The notes below the pieces were generated by a model. It did no database searches. It had not been told where the DNA came from and was given only the letters and a program-made list of their open reading frames with translations. A stretch of DNA of 64,000 nt, taken from assembly GCF_031599675.1 (NCBI RefSeq), contig NZ_CP134223.1:4712001-4776000 (forward strand), in the 5' to 3' direction. Source of the DNA: Paenibacillus pedocola (lineage in GTDB: Bacteria > Bacillota > Bacilli > Paenibacillales > Paenibacillaceae). Below are positions 1 through 8,089 of this stretch, in pieces (the stretch's first letter is position 1; the number at the start of each line of letters is the position of its first letter). The position numbers were made by a program, and so were the translations under genes.

Positions 1-1914
1 CGTATTCATCGTCTGGTAGATGACAAACGGGGCCATAAACATCGTATCGTGAAGCAGGTTCCGGTCATACAGCGAAAAGTTCCACTCGGTAATGTGAAGC
101 TCAACGTCACTGTAACGTGCCTCATTCATTTTTTGCCGCACACGGTCAATGCTTTCTTTGAAAAATGCCGGGGGCATGATCCGGGTCAAACGGCCTTCAT
201 CCGTTTTTAGCTTGGGGTATTCCGAATAAATATGGAACGAAAAGAAATCGAGCGGCACTTCCCGCGAGCTGCAGTAAGCTAAAAAGTCTTCTGCCCAGGT
301 ATCGTTCCAGATGGAACCGTATCCCATGGCGGGACCGCCTGCTCTCAGCTCCGGCAGCACCGATTTAATCGCATGAACGGTAGATTCGTAAAAAGCGAAG
401 TACTCTTCCTTGCTGCCCGCCCAGCAGACCCCTGCCAGATCAGGCTCGTTCCACACTTCGAAATACCACTGCTTCACCTCATCCGCCCCGTAACGGTTCA
501 GACAATGACGGATGAAGGCCCGGACCAGCGCTTCCCACTTGGCGGGATCTGACGGCGGACTGATATTGCCTCTCCACCAGAACAACGTTTCTTTGGACCT
601 CGCCAGCTGGCCCGGCATAAAGCTCAATTCAACGAATGGCCGGACTCCCTGCTCCAGAAGGAAATCATACAGCTTGTCCACATAAGACCAGTTATAGACC
701 GGTGTGCCATCTTCATTCTCACTGTATACCATCATCTCATCATTAAAGATGCCGTGAAACCGGATATACCGGAACGGGATTGTCCCCTTCAAGGCAGACA
801 GCTGCTTCCGCCAATCCTCGCGCAGTCCTTCTACAGCTCTTCCGGCTGTCGTGGTGATATTCCAGTGCTTTTTATAAAAAGCCGGCGGCTGATCTGTGCG
901 AACCTCAATCCGCTCGGGGGCAGCCGCAAGAGCAGCCGGCAGCGGAACGCTGGACTGATCCGCATCCGTTTTGACGTCCAGGTAGCGGTACAGTGCTCCT
1001 ATGGCGTTCATCGTGTCCATCTCATAATAATCTCCGCTTGAGGATTCCTCATACGTTTTGGGCTTGCGGTTCAGATTCAGCCGGTGCGGTTCCGGTGCGA
1101 GCGAGGCTTCCCGGTATGAGCCCGGCGTACAGCCGTATTTTTCCTTGAAATATTTGTTGAACAGCTTTACATTGGCAAATCCGCAATCCAGGGCAATTTC
1201 AGAGATGGTCTTATCGCTTTCTGCCAGCTGGAGCTGGGCCTTTTCCAGGCGGATAAGCGTCAAATACTTTTGAAAGGGAATCCCAATTTTGTCCGTGAAG
1301 AAGTGGGAAAAATAATGCAGGCTTAAATGCTCGGAATCCGCCATAGCCTGCAGCGTAATCTTCTCATTGTAGTGGCGGTCGATGTATGTGAGGACACTGT
1401 TCAGTCTTTTATAATCGTTATCCTTGCTTCCTTCTGCCACCGCCGGATTCGTCCCGTCTGCAAAATATCTCAGCAGGCATCCGCATAACAGCTGTAATCT
1501 GCCTATCGTGTAGCTGTGATAACCCGGCGATTTCTTGTTAATCTCCCAGACCATTTGCGCAAGATTGTGCTTGATGCTGTGCAGCCGCGACTGGTCCTGC
1601 CCGGAATCCCCGGCAGAGTTGCAGGAGATGAACGCATTATTATTCAGCAGCTCCGGGCCGAACTGCAGGGTTAACAACACATTATCCTGATGGGTCCGCT
1701 CAATTTTGTGAACCGACATACTGTTTATCACGAGAATATCATCTTCCTGGAGCGTATATTGCTTCTGGTCCAGATACATGTTAATCGAGCCATGGAGAAC
1801 ATACAGGATCTCAACTTCCTTATGCCAATGAAAATCAATATGCTGTACGGAATTCACGAAGAGCTTCATCGGCAGATCGTCCTGATGCTGAATAAATTCG
1901 TATAAATAGCGAAT
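1..1914 (-). CDS. Cupin-AraC HTH-GH39 glycoside hydrolase fusion (3' end outside window)
   Basis: The reading frame stays open to the window edge, so the C-terminus is missing. It has three parts: an N-terminal AraC-type cupin sensor (about residues 1-150, with a HWHKEVEI-like metal/sugar-binding strand), a two-helix AraC/XylS DNA-binding domain at about 180-270 (ISEIALDCGFAN followed by a KYFKEKYG motif), and a GH39 beta-xylosidase-like TIM barrel from about 310. In the barrel the acid/base glutamate is in WNEP (about 490) and the nucleophile in ITEWN (about 610). Both catalytic residues are present, so hydrolysis is plausible as well as regulation. The start is odd: the frame has no ATG/GTG/TTG close to the AAGGGGGG ribosome-binding site, only ATT at 1914; the first ATG is at 1869, which would cut conserved cupin residues. 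Substrate is inferred to be a xylo-oligosaccharide, not shown. Confidence 0.8.
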   Translation of the reverse strand, partial: MRYLYEFIQHQDDLPMKLFVNSVQHIDFHWHKEVEILYVLHGSINMYLDQKQYTLQEDDILVINSMSVHKIERTHQDNVLLTLQFGPELLNNNAFISCNSAGDSGQDQSRLHSIKHNLAQMVWEINKKSPGYHSYTIGRLQLLCGCLLRYFADGTNPAVAEGSKDNDYKRLNSVLTYIDRHYNEKITLQAMADSEHLSLHYFSHFFTDKIGIPFQKYLTLIRLEKAQLQLAESDKTISEIALDCGFANVKLFNKYFKEKYGCTPGSYREASLAPEPHRLNLNRKPKTYEESSSGDYYEMDTMNAIGALYRYLDVKTDADQSSVPLPAALAAAPERIEVRTDQPPAFYKKHWNITTTAGRAVEGLREDWRKQLSALKGTIPFRYIRFHGIFNDEMMVYSENEDGTPVYNWSYVDKLYDFLLEQGVRPFVELSFMPGQLARSKETLFWWRGNISPPSDPAKWEALVRAFIRHCLNRYGADEVKQWYFEVWNEPDLAGVCWAGSKEEYFAFYESTVHAIKSVLPELRAGGPAMGYGSIWNDTWAEDFLAYCSSREVPLDFFSFHIYSEYPKLKTDEGRLTRIMPPAFFKESIDRVRQKMNEARYSDVELHITEWNFSLYDRNLLHDTMFMAPFVIYQTMNT

Positions 1915-1984
1915 CGTCTGCTCCCCCCTTCATACCGCTTATTATAGACAGATCGATTTTAAGTTATCAATATGAGGAGGGCTT

Positions 1985-2161
1985 ATGCGCGTAACACCAA
2001 AGGTTGACGAAAAAAGAGCAGCACCCTCGGATATCATCTCTCCGCAAGGACTGCACCTATATTACGTTACTCTTCTGCCAACAGAGCATACTGCCCCAGA
2101 GAACAGTCGTAATGACTTCCCCTTCAAAAAAAGCTCGGCCCTCATGATACTCCCAAATTAA
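1985..2161 (+). CDS. Possible 58-aa small protein or gene remnant
   Basis: An ATG at 1985 follows a strong GAGGAGGG ribosome-binding site and opens a 58-codon frame that begins MRVTPKVDEK and ends in TAA. It is divergent from the AraC-GH39 gene, the place where a target gene of such a regulator is often found. I recognise no family. It could be a real small protein, or the surviving 5' end of a decayed sugar-utilisation gene. Confidence is low because length and codon use give little support. Confidence 0.3.
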   Translation: MRVTPKVDEKRAAPSDIISPQGLHLYYVTLLPTEHTAPENSRNDFPFKKSSALMILPN

Positions 2162-2214
2162 TTGTTTGGAGTAAGTAATCAGATCTTTTTTAAATTCCAA
2201 TTTTTAAAAGAAAA

Positions 2215-2245
2215 CACAAAAAAACCTTGATTTCTCAAGGTTTTC
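2215..2245 (-). terminator. Rho-independent terminator of tRNA-Leu
   Basis: A perfect inverted repeat AAAACCTTGA / TCAAGGTTTT with a four-base loop lies directly after the tRNA on the minus strand and runs into a T tract. Confidence 0.75.
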
Positions 2246-2252
2246 ACTGTAC

Positions 2253-2338
2253 TGCCGAGGACGGGGGTCGAACCCGTACGGTACTCACGTACCGCAGGAT
2301 TTTAAGTCCTGTGCGTCTGCCTGTTCCGCCACCCCGGC
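2253..2338 (-). tRNA. tRNA-Leu (UAA anticodon)
   Basis: An 86-nt class II tRNA. The acceptor stem GCCGGGG pairs with CCTCGGC, the anticodon arm is CAGGA-CTTAAAA-TCCTG, giving anticodon TAA, and a variable arm (GCGGTACGTGAGTACCGT) and TTCGA T-loop are present. The 3' CCA is not encoded; the discriminator base is A. Confidence 0.97.
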
Positions 2339-2428
2339 ATAATATGTGCGTTGTAACGCGACAAGAAATATAATATCACGTATCCTTCAAACACGCAATC
2401 TAAATTCCGATGTTTTTTTATTTATAGC

Positions 2429-2464
2429 AAAAGCCCGTTCCGGATTAGCCGGACGGGCTTTGCT
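2429..2464 (-). terminator. Terminator of the WGxxGxxG protein gene
   Basis: AAAGCCCGTCCGG and CCGGAACGGGCTTT form a 13-bp stem with a short loop, 20 bases after the minus-strand stop codon, with a downstream T-rich stretch. Confidence 0.8.
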
Positions 2465-2483
2465 CTGTAAGGCTTAGGATGAG

Positions 2484-2936
2484 CTAGCGGCGGTCACGAT
2501 CAGTGCTTCTGCTGCGCATGCCGGCCAGCCCCAGGAGGCCGACTAAGCCGAGCCAGCCCCAGTTCGAGTCGTTGTCATCATTGTTGTTGGCATTGGTGGT
2601 TGTACTGGTGGCCCGGTATCTGCCGGTCTGCGTTGTGTTGTTCAGCGGAGAGACCCTATTGTTATCGCCCGGAGTGACCGCGTCCCTCACCATGTTCTCG
2701 CCTTTACGCATGGTTCCTGTGGTCTGATTCATCATGGTATTGCCCTGATTCATCAGATGGGTACCAGTACCGTTCATCTCACGTACTCCTTGTGTTCTTG
2801 TGCCGGTTGTTCCGGTATCGGGAACCGCTGTGCCCATTCCTCCGCCAGTACCAGCTGCATTGGCTGCATAACCGGATCCCAGCAGGCTAATGGATAACAC
2901 GGTACCGCATGCCAGGCTTGTGATCAGCTTCTTCAA
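2484..2936 (-). CDS. WGxxGxxG-motif surface protein, secreted
   Basis: The preferred start is TTG at 2936, eight bases after AAAGGGGG, giving 150 residues; longer starts lack a ribosome-binding site. The N-terminus is a classical signal peptide (KK, a hydrophobic run SLACGTVLSISLLGSG, then an AxA-like site). The middle is low complexity, rich in Gly, Thr, Asn and Met with repeated GTG/MNQ-type motifs. The C-terminus has WGWLGLVGLLGLAG followed by an arginine-rich tail, which is the pattern of the WGxxGxxG family of Bacillus and Paenibacillus and resembles a sorting or anchoring signal. Function is unknown; an envelope location is inferred. Confidence 0.8.
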   Translation of the reverse strand: MKKLITSLACGTVLSISLLGSGYAANAAGTGGGMGTAVPDTGTTGTRTQGVREMNGTGTHLMNQGNTMMNQTTGTMRKGENMVRDAVTPGDNNRVSPLNNTTQTGRYRATSTTTNANNNDDNDSNWGWLGLVGLLGLAGMRSRSTDRDRR

Positions 2937-3015
2937 GATGTATGCCCCCTTTGAGGATAGTGTGGTATCTCGCTGATAATTTCCCCACATCGTGCAACAT
3001 CTATGCAAGCAATCC

Positions 3016-3696
3016 TTATTCCCTGACGAGGTTTACTGTCCTGTTCACCGGATCATAAGATACTTTGGCTCCAAGCGCCTCGGCCACTGCCCGTACAGGC
3101 GCGAAGGTTGTTCCGTTCTCGAGAAAACCGCTGGTAATCTTGACTCCATTCAATGTGACACTGATGGCCGGATCCGTCTCGCTGCCGGTTCCATTAATCA
3201 GGGCTAAGGCATCCTTCACCTGCTGTACCGTCGGCTGTTTACCGGCCCGGAGCTGCTCAGTGGTAAGCCCGAAGGTCATCTCCAGATGAGAATAGTCTTT
3301 AAAAGAAGTCCAGTCCCCGCCCCATGCGAAGCCGAGCTTCTTCGCCTCCTGCGCCACCTGCTGCCAGTCCGCAATCCTATCGTTATTCCCGTCACGGGAG
3401 GTATCCCAGGAAATGCTTTTCCCGTCCGGCAGAAGCAAGGCAAAATCAATCGCCAGACCATAATTGTGGTAGCTGCTGCCTCCTCTGGCATTAGTTACAA
3501 TGTTTCCTTTCGTTGTCCGGCCTTGCGCATAAAGCGCATTCTGCTCAGCAATCGTCCGCATCCCCTGGGTAATGACGATCGGAATTCCTTTGGCGTAGCA
3601 CCTTTGGATTAGCGCACTCGCACCAGCCAGCAGCACGGGATGAAGCTTGCCCAGCCAGCCTGCTGATTTACTCTTCACCTGATCTAAAGTCAGCAT
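3016..3696 (-). CDS. M15-type L-alanyl-D-glutamate peptidase with copper-amine-oxidase-like domain
   Basis: The start chosen is ATG 3696, after a GGGGGTGAG ribosome-binding site, giving 226 residues. Residues 1-150 match the D-Ala-D-Ala carboxypeptidase/VanY M15 fold as in CwlK and phage T5-type endolysins: the zinc ligands His77 and Asp84 lie in SSYHNYGLAID and His137 in SHLEM. These enzymes cut the L-Ala-D-Glu bond of the peptidoglycan stem peptide. Residues about 175-226 (VTLNGVKITSG, FAPVRAVAEALG, VNRTVNLV) are a half copper-amine-oxidase N-terminal-like module, a common Paenibacillus surface add-on. There is no clear signal peptide, which fits a holin-released or sporulation-linked lysin. 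The exact cleavage specificity is inferred. Confidence 0.88.
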   Translation of the reverse strand: MLTLDQVKSKSAGWLGKLHPVLLAGASALIQRCYAKGIPIVITQGMRTIAEQNALYAQGRTTKGNIVTNARGGSSYHNYGLAIDFALLLPDGKSISWDTSRDGNNDRIADWQQVAQEAKKLGFAWGGDWTSFKDYSHLEMTFGLTTEQLRAGKQPTVQQVKDALALINGTGSETDPAISVTLNGVKITSGFLENGTTFAPVRAVAEALGAKVSYDPVNRTVNLVRE

Positions 3697-3834
3697 GTAC
3701 TCACCCCCTGGTATAGTAAATGCCCCCTCTTCCCGCTTTGCTTGTACGGTTTCCCCGGGGTCAACGCATAGATGTCCAATTGAATGATTATCCGCAAAAA
3801 AGGCCACACTACCCGCGAAAGGTGGGATGAGTCT

Positions 3835-3996
3835 ATGGACATTCACAGCGACAGCTACAAGGTAGCCGCACTAAGCGACCAGGAGAATGCGGTAGAGATT
3901 ATCCGGCAAGCCGAAGCGGCTATTGCCCAAATCACCGGCAACAACGCCGTTACGCTAATTGCTTATGAGAAAACGGAAGCCTCCGCCGCAAAATAA
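3835..3996 (+). CDS. Hypothetical 53-aa protein
   Basis: ATG 3835 is preceded by AAAGGTGGGATG. The 53-residue product is mostly charged and helical (DQENAVEIIRQAEAAIAQITG), followed by a beta-like AVTLIAYEKTE, with no signal peptide or membrane segment. It is convergent with the yolD gene, leaving four bases between the stop codons, and divergent from the peptidase gene. Similar short proteins are common in Paenibacillus, but no function is known to me. Confidence 0.65.
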   Translation: MDIHSDSYKVAALSDQENAVEIIRQAEAAIAQITGNNAVTLIAYEKTEASAAK

Positions 3997-4000
3997 GCCT

Positions 4001-4336
4001 CTAGACTATGTATACCTCTACGATGTCGTCTACGTTAATCCATTTCCATTCCTCTGCCCACTGCAGCTTAATTTCCCGCGAGTGGGTATGAATGGAGGTA
4101 ACAAATCCGTTCAGCAGCTTGTTCCCAGAGGGATCATACAGAATCACTGTTACTCGGACATGCGTCCGCAGCGACAGCGCCAGCGTACACTCGATTTCCT
4201 CCACCTTCTGCGCATCCAGAATTAGCTGGCCGCGGCGCAGTGTCTCCAGTTCCTCATTGCTAATCCGGCGCTTATGCTCAGGCAGCATCATCCGGCTGTG
4301 CTCAAGCAGACCACGATCCTCCAGCTTTTTGCTCAT
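4001..4336 (-). CDS. yolD: YolD-like family protein
   Basis: The 111-residue product matches the YolD-like family: an N-terminal segment with LEDRGLLEHSRMMLPEH, then a beta-rich domain ending in WKWINVDDIVEV. In Bacillus such genes sit beside Y-family DNA polymerase genes (uvrX/yqjW) and are SOS-induced; some authors treat YolD as a stand-in for UmuD. No polymerase gene is next to it here. A TATAAT box at 4401-4406 is followed immediately by a LexA-like box at 4386-4399, 50 bases before the ATG, so DNA-damage control is likely. Confidence 0.85.
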   Translation of the reverse strand: MSKKLEDRGLLEHSRMMLPEHKRRISNEELETLRRGQLILDAQKVEEIECTLALSLRTHVRVTVILYDPSGNKLLNGFVTSIHTHSREIKLQWAEEWKWINVDDIVEVYIV

Positions 4337-4385
4337 TTTCCGTTCTCCTTCCGATTGGGTAAGGTCACTTGCGCTCCATAAAACA

Positions 4386-4399
4386 CGAACGTATGTTTG
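4386..4399 (-). promoter_or_regulatory. LexA (SOS) box at the yolD promoter
   Basis: CGAACGTATGTTTG agrees with the Bacillus LexA consensus CGAACRNRYGTTYC at 13 of 14 positions. It lies directly downstream of a TATAAT -10 (4401-4406) with TTGATT 18 bases further upstream, where bound LexA would block transcription start. Confidence 0.75.
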
Positions 4400-4553
4400 T
4401 ATTATATCCGTAGAGCTATCTTTTAATCAAGCAGAAAAAGCTGCCAACAGGTAAATAACTGTAGTGCTGCCAGGCTTCAGATTACATGCAAAAGGCGCGC
4501 ACATGATGGTGTGCAGCGCCTTAATGGGGACTATCTTTTCACCAAAAAAATCT

Positions 4554-5207
4554 CTAATTCGCCGTATTGCCTGACTCTGAGCCTGTAACCGTAGAGGTAC
4601 CGGCATTTGCCCCGCTCTTCTGGGCAGTATCTGCCGACCCGTCTGTCTCCGCCGCAGTTCCGGCAGCTGTTCCCAGCTCAGCCTCAGCAGCGCTGTCCTC
4701 CTCAAGCAGTCCTACAGCTACTCTCGCTTCATTCAGCTTGGAGATGCCGTACAGCATCGCCACATCCGCCTGCTGATTCAAAGCGTTGAACTCATCCGCA
4801 GTAACCTCAGGGGAAACTGCACCTTGCGAAGCCTGTTCTTTAATGGAATAGGCGCTTTGGAACGCAATTGCAGCATCCATAAGCAAGGTCTGGACATTCT
4901 TCGGCAGATTCTTGGAGATCTTCACATCCTTGACTTGATCGGCAATATCCGATGCTGTGTCCTGGAATTCATCGACCGCTTTCTCCAGTTCTTTGTCGGT
5001 GGCTTTTCCTGTCGAATAAGAAGTCAGTGTTGTATTGAAGCTCTCCAGAGAAGATTTGCCCATCTCATCGAATTTCGACATTTCATTGTAAAAGTTCTGT
5101 ACAGTTTCCTGCACTTCTTCCTCAGAAGCAGGCGCAGAACTATCATTGCTGCAGGCGCTGAGGACAACGACCATAATAAGCAAAACTGTCAGTAAGGTTT
5201 TTCTCAT
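4554..5207 (-). CDS. Putative lipoprotein, helical
   Basis: The start is ATG 5207 after GGAGGG; 217 residues. A type II signal peptide ends in the lipobox LSAC (Cys about 20), so the mature protein is anchored to the outer face of the membrane. The mature part is a helical, acidic domain (about 30-150, e.g. VDEFQDTASDIADQVKDVK) and a low-complexity Ala/Gly/Thr/Ser tail from about 155. It resembles the many small Paenibacillus lipoproteins of unknown function. A weak hairpin at 4489-4533 may end the transcript. Confidence 0.8.
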   Translation of the reverse strand: MRKTLLTVLLIMVVVLSACSNDSSAPASEEEVQETVQNFYNEMSKFDEMGKSSLESFNTTLTSYSTGKATDKELEKAVDEFQDTASDIADQVKDVKISKNLPKNVQTLLMDAAIAFQSAYSIKEQASQGAVSPEVTADEFNALNQQADVAMLYGISKLNEARVAVGLLEEDSAAEAELGTAAGTAAETDGSADTAQKSGANAGTSTVTGSESGNTAN

Positions 5208-5397
5208 TTCTAATCCCTCCACTTAACAGAATAATGGCGGGTTTTGTAAAGTGCAAATGAAATTTTATGTAAAAAAGACTCGAAATCCACATCCCCTATA
5301 AATAAAGCGCATTCATAGCAAAGAGACCTCCATAGTGACTGGAAATCCCTGCTATAATAAATATAATCTCATCCTGTAGTAAGAAAGGAAGATATCT

Positions 5398-5892
5398 ATG
5401 CCTTATTGCACCAGCTGTGGCGCTGAATATAAGGAAGGCGCCAAATTCTGCGGAGAATGCGGAGCGGGTACGGACACCGCTGCTTCAGCGGCCCCGCGCC
5501 GTCCTGCGGGCGGCTCCGCCTCCGGGGGAGGCCCGGAAACCGAGCTCTGGCAGGGCAAGCCTGCCGGCCTCTCTGACCGGATCAAGGGCCTGATTGGTCT
5601 TAACACGACCAGATATACGATTACCAGCCAGCGGATTATGGTGAAGTCGGGACTGATCGGCAAAGATCTGGAAGAAATCGAGCTGCTGCGGGTTAATGAC
5701 TTCTCGGTAGATCAGACCCTTTCGGACCGACTGCTCGGCATTGGGACTCTGACTGTATTCTCCGATGACGCCTCGTCCCCGCAGCTGCTTTTCCGCAAAA
5801 TCCGCAAGGTGCTCACGGTTAAAGATGTGCTGCGCAAAGCGGTGCGTGACGAAAAAACTGCCAACAATATCAGCTACCGCGAACAGATTTGA
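5398..5892 (+). CDS. Zinc-ribbon plus bacterial PH-domain protein
   Basis: ATG 5398 follows GAAAGGAAG. The first 25 residues form a zinc ribbon (CTSC at 4-7, CGEC at 18-21). After a Gly/Ala/Pro linker, residues about 50-150 are a PH-like domain of the DUF304/bPH_2 type: a strand with W and GK, a TRYTITSQRIMVKSGLI hairpin, then DLEEIELLRVNDFSV and a helix near the end. Proteins of this make-up have no transmembrane segment here and are of unknown role. A TATAAT at 5353-5358 could be its -10. The gene converges on the mannanase gene with 7 bases between stops. Confidence 0.8.
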   Translation: MPYCTSCGAEYKEGAKFCGECGAGTDTAASAAPRRPAGGSASGGGPETELWQGKPAGLSDRIKGLIGLNTTRYTITSQRIMVKSGLIGKDLEEIELLRVNDFSVDQTLSDRLLGIGTLTVFSDDASSPQLLFRKIRKVLTVKDVLRKAVRDEKTANNISYREQI

Positions 5893-5899
5893 TTGCCGT

Positions 5900-7366
5900 T
5901 CAATCAGCAAGAATATAGGCCCCGGCTGGAATAATGACTTTTGGCTGGCTGGGGCTTTCCCACATCAGAACTGCTTTGGCATCGCCCTGGTTTTCGTAGT
6001 ACTCTACTCTCAGCTCATGCAGCCTGCCGGCGGTCAGATTCACGCTGCCTTTTCGCTCCTGCCCGCTCTGCTTAATCCAGCTGTCAATCACCAATCCCCC
6101 GTCAATCCACACCCGGATGCCGTCATCCGAAGAAGAATAAATCGTATAGCTCTCGCTGAAGTCCGCTTTCAGCCAGCTGCTCCAGCGCACAGAGAAGTTG
6201 TCGGAGGCTACCACCGGATCAGGACTAGACTGTCTCCAGACGAAGTTGACCGCCGGATCTGTGCGAACCAGTACCGGAGCTCCGCTTAGTGTAATATTGT
6301 TAAAATACTCCCCTTTAACTCCCGCAGCAGTTGTTATTTCCGTTCCCGCAGCCTGGACCCTATATTCATCCCGTGTGATCACAAAACTGTTCTTCATATA
6401 AGCCCTGATCACAGCGTCCGTATTCTTTTCATACAACAGCTTGCCCCAGGTCATCTGGTAGGACCATTTGCTCTGGGATCTCGCAAGGACTGCCGGAGAA
6501 GGCAGCTCTCCGTTCTCCCCTATGGCGATCAGCTTGCCGCGTCCAAGGTCCCACAGTCCGTCATGGTGGCTTGCCTTGAAATCTCCATCGTAAATATCAA
6601 GGGCCAGTACATCTACCCTGCCGGCACCGGGATAGTAGTCCGCAGGCTCGCCCGACCACTGATTTTTGGCATTCGGACTCCATACCCACAGCAGATTGTG
6701 CAGTCCGTGAACCTCTGTGTACCGTTCGAACATAAGGTTCCACAGCTCGGAGAAGCGGCTTTTCTGCCCCCACCAGAACCATCCCCCGTTCATCTCGTGA
6801 TACGGTCTCCACAGGACAGGAACACCTGCATTGCTCAGTTGTTGTAAAGACAGCGCCGTCTTGTCGAGATCTGCAAGCAGCGCAGTATACTGGACAGTTC
6901 CCGGAGTGATATATCTGGCAAAGTCAGCCTCGCTGAGACTCATGGAGACATTGGACCAGGCCGGAGCCGTCCCCGGCAGATTGGCATGATAGCTCATCGT
7001 TACGATTCCCCCGGCCTTATGCCAGCGAACGGCACTGTCCACCACCGCCTGCCGCTGGCCGGCAATAACCGCCTCTGTCTGGTTGCTGATGGCCCCCAGC
7101 TCATAGCCGTGAAGTCCGGGATAGAATCCTCCTGTATTCTTCAGCTTATTGCTGTACTCATCCGGACTCTCCAGATAATCATGCTGTCCGCTGATGATGC
7201 CTTTGCCCTGCAGCGAATACAGCTTCTTCAGCAAGCTCTTCGCCGGGGGCGCAAGAGCCGTATCGGCAGGTTCCATCACCAAGCTGCGGAAGGACGCCTG
7301 CCAGCGGATATCGTTCACCAGCCGTGACGCCGAGTCGAGCAGATCCCGGAGGATGCGTTGTTCCAT
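5900..7366 (-). CDS. GH26 beta-mannanase-like hydrolase with C-terminal PA14 domain
   Basis: The start preferred is ATG 7366, after GGTGGGAAGA; an ATG at 7435 has no ribosome-binding site. With this start the protein has 488 residues. Residues about 25-330 are a GH26 barrel: GKGIISGQHDY, the acid/base Glu191 in HEMNG, WVWSPN, and the nucleophile Glu284 in GENGE. GH26 enzymes mostly cut beta-1,4-mannans. Residues about 349-488 are a PA14 module (GEYFNN, SSDDGIRVWIDG, VEYYENQG), usually carbohydrate-binding. No convincing signal peptide is seen from either start, which is unusual for this family; the enzyme may be cytoplasmic or exported in another way. It is transcribed alone. Confidence 0.85.
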   Translation of the reverse strand: MEQRILRDLLDSASRLVNDIRWQASFRSLVMEPADTALAPPAKSLLKKLYSLQGKGIISGQHDYLESPDEYSNKLKNTGGFYPGLHGYELGAISNQTEAVIAGQRQAVVDSAVRWHKAGGIVTMSYHANLPGTAPAWSNVSMSLSEADFARYITPGTVQYTALLADLDKTALSLQQLSNAGVPVLWRPYHEMNGGWFWWGQKSRFSELWNLMFERYTEVHGLHNLLWVWSPNAKNQWSGEPADYYPGAGRVDVLALDIYDGDFKASHHDGLWDLGRGKLIAIGENGELPSPAVLARSQSKWSYQMTWGKLLYEKNTDAVIRAYMKNSFVITRDEYRVQAAGTEITTAAGVKGEYFNNITLSGAPVLVRTDPAVNFVWRQSSPDPVVASDNFSVRWSSWLKADFSESYTIYSSSDDGIRVWIDGGLVIDSWIKQSGQERKGSVNLTAGRLHELRVEYYENQGDAKAVLMWESPSQPKVIIPAGAYILAD

Positions 7367-7503
7367 TCTTCCCACCAACCTTTTATACCATTGTATGGGG
7401 ACAACCGTGACAAGGACGCGGCGAATGTTGAGCATTCGGCAAAATATTCATGTTTTCAATATGTATAATTACCATTACGGCTATTGCTGTCACATACTGT
7501 CAC

Positions 7504-7920
7504 TTACCTCGCATACCGAAGCGGCAAAAGCTCAAGAATATCCACTTTGGCCAGGGTCCCTTCCGCAGGTACAATCACCTTGCAATCCTTGGCGTAATCC
7601 GCGATCAGCTCCCGGCACATCCCGCATGGCGATACAACCTTGATCTCTCTATCCTCACTGTCCGGATCCGGGTGCCTTACGGCAACAATGGTGTCGAACT
7701 CCTGGTACCCCTCGGAAATCGCTTTACCGATAACCATTGCCTCGGCACATACGCTAACCCGCGGCAGATTTGCCTCCAGATGAACAGCTGTAAAAATCTC
7801 CCCCGTCTTCGTGCGCAACGCCGCACTGACATGATGCCGCTCCCATGCGTATCGTTTTCTGATAATCTCTTTAGCAGAAGCTATCAGGGTCTGGTCCTCA
7901 ATCGAAATCTCAACTTCCAT
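7504..7920 (-). CDS. Cytidine deaminase-family protein
   Basis: The 138-residue product has the zinc-dependent deaminase signature: Cys58-Ala-Glu60 and PCGMC (Cys99, Cys102), giving three cysteine ligands and the catalytic Glu as in small tetrameric cytidine deaminases. The start ATG 7920 follows AGGAGGA. The N-terminal half is shorter and less like classical Cdd, closer to the blasticidin-S deaminase-like branch, so the substrate could be a nucleoside other than cytidine. The neighbour, divergent from it, is a secreted nuclease, but the link to nucleoside salvage is only inference. Confidence 0.85.
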   Translation of the reverse strand: MEVEISIEDQTLIASAKEIIRKRYAWERHHVSAALRTKTGEIFTAVHLEANLPRVSVCAEAMVIGKAISEGYQEFDTIVAVRHPDPDSEDREIKVVSPCGMCRELIADYAKDCKVIVPAEGTLAKVDILELLPLRYAR

Positions 7921-8005
7921 GTGCTTGTCCTCCTAAACGTTGTGCAATCCTTGTGCCTCATCGCAGGGTTCCGCCAAAACTCACTTCGTGGTAACCTTGT
8001 CCTAA

Positions 8006-8019
8006 TTTAGTATACTAAA
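8006..8019. promoter_or_regulatory. Palindromic operator-like site between cdd-like and nuclease genes
   Basis: TTTAGTATACTAAA is a perfect 14-bp palindrome. It is positioned where the -35 of the nuclease promoter should lie, because a TATAAT is at 8037-8042. The regulator is unknown. Confidence 0.4.
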
Positions 8020-8089
8020 AGCCGTTTGTTTTAAGATATAATACTTAATAGACAGAGACTTTATGACCCCCACACCTTAGGAGGACCAT

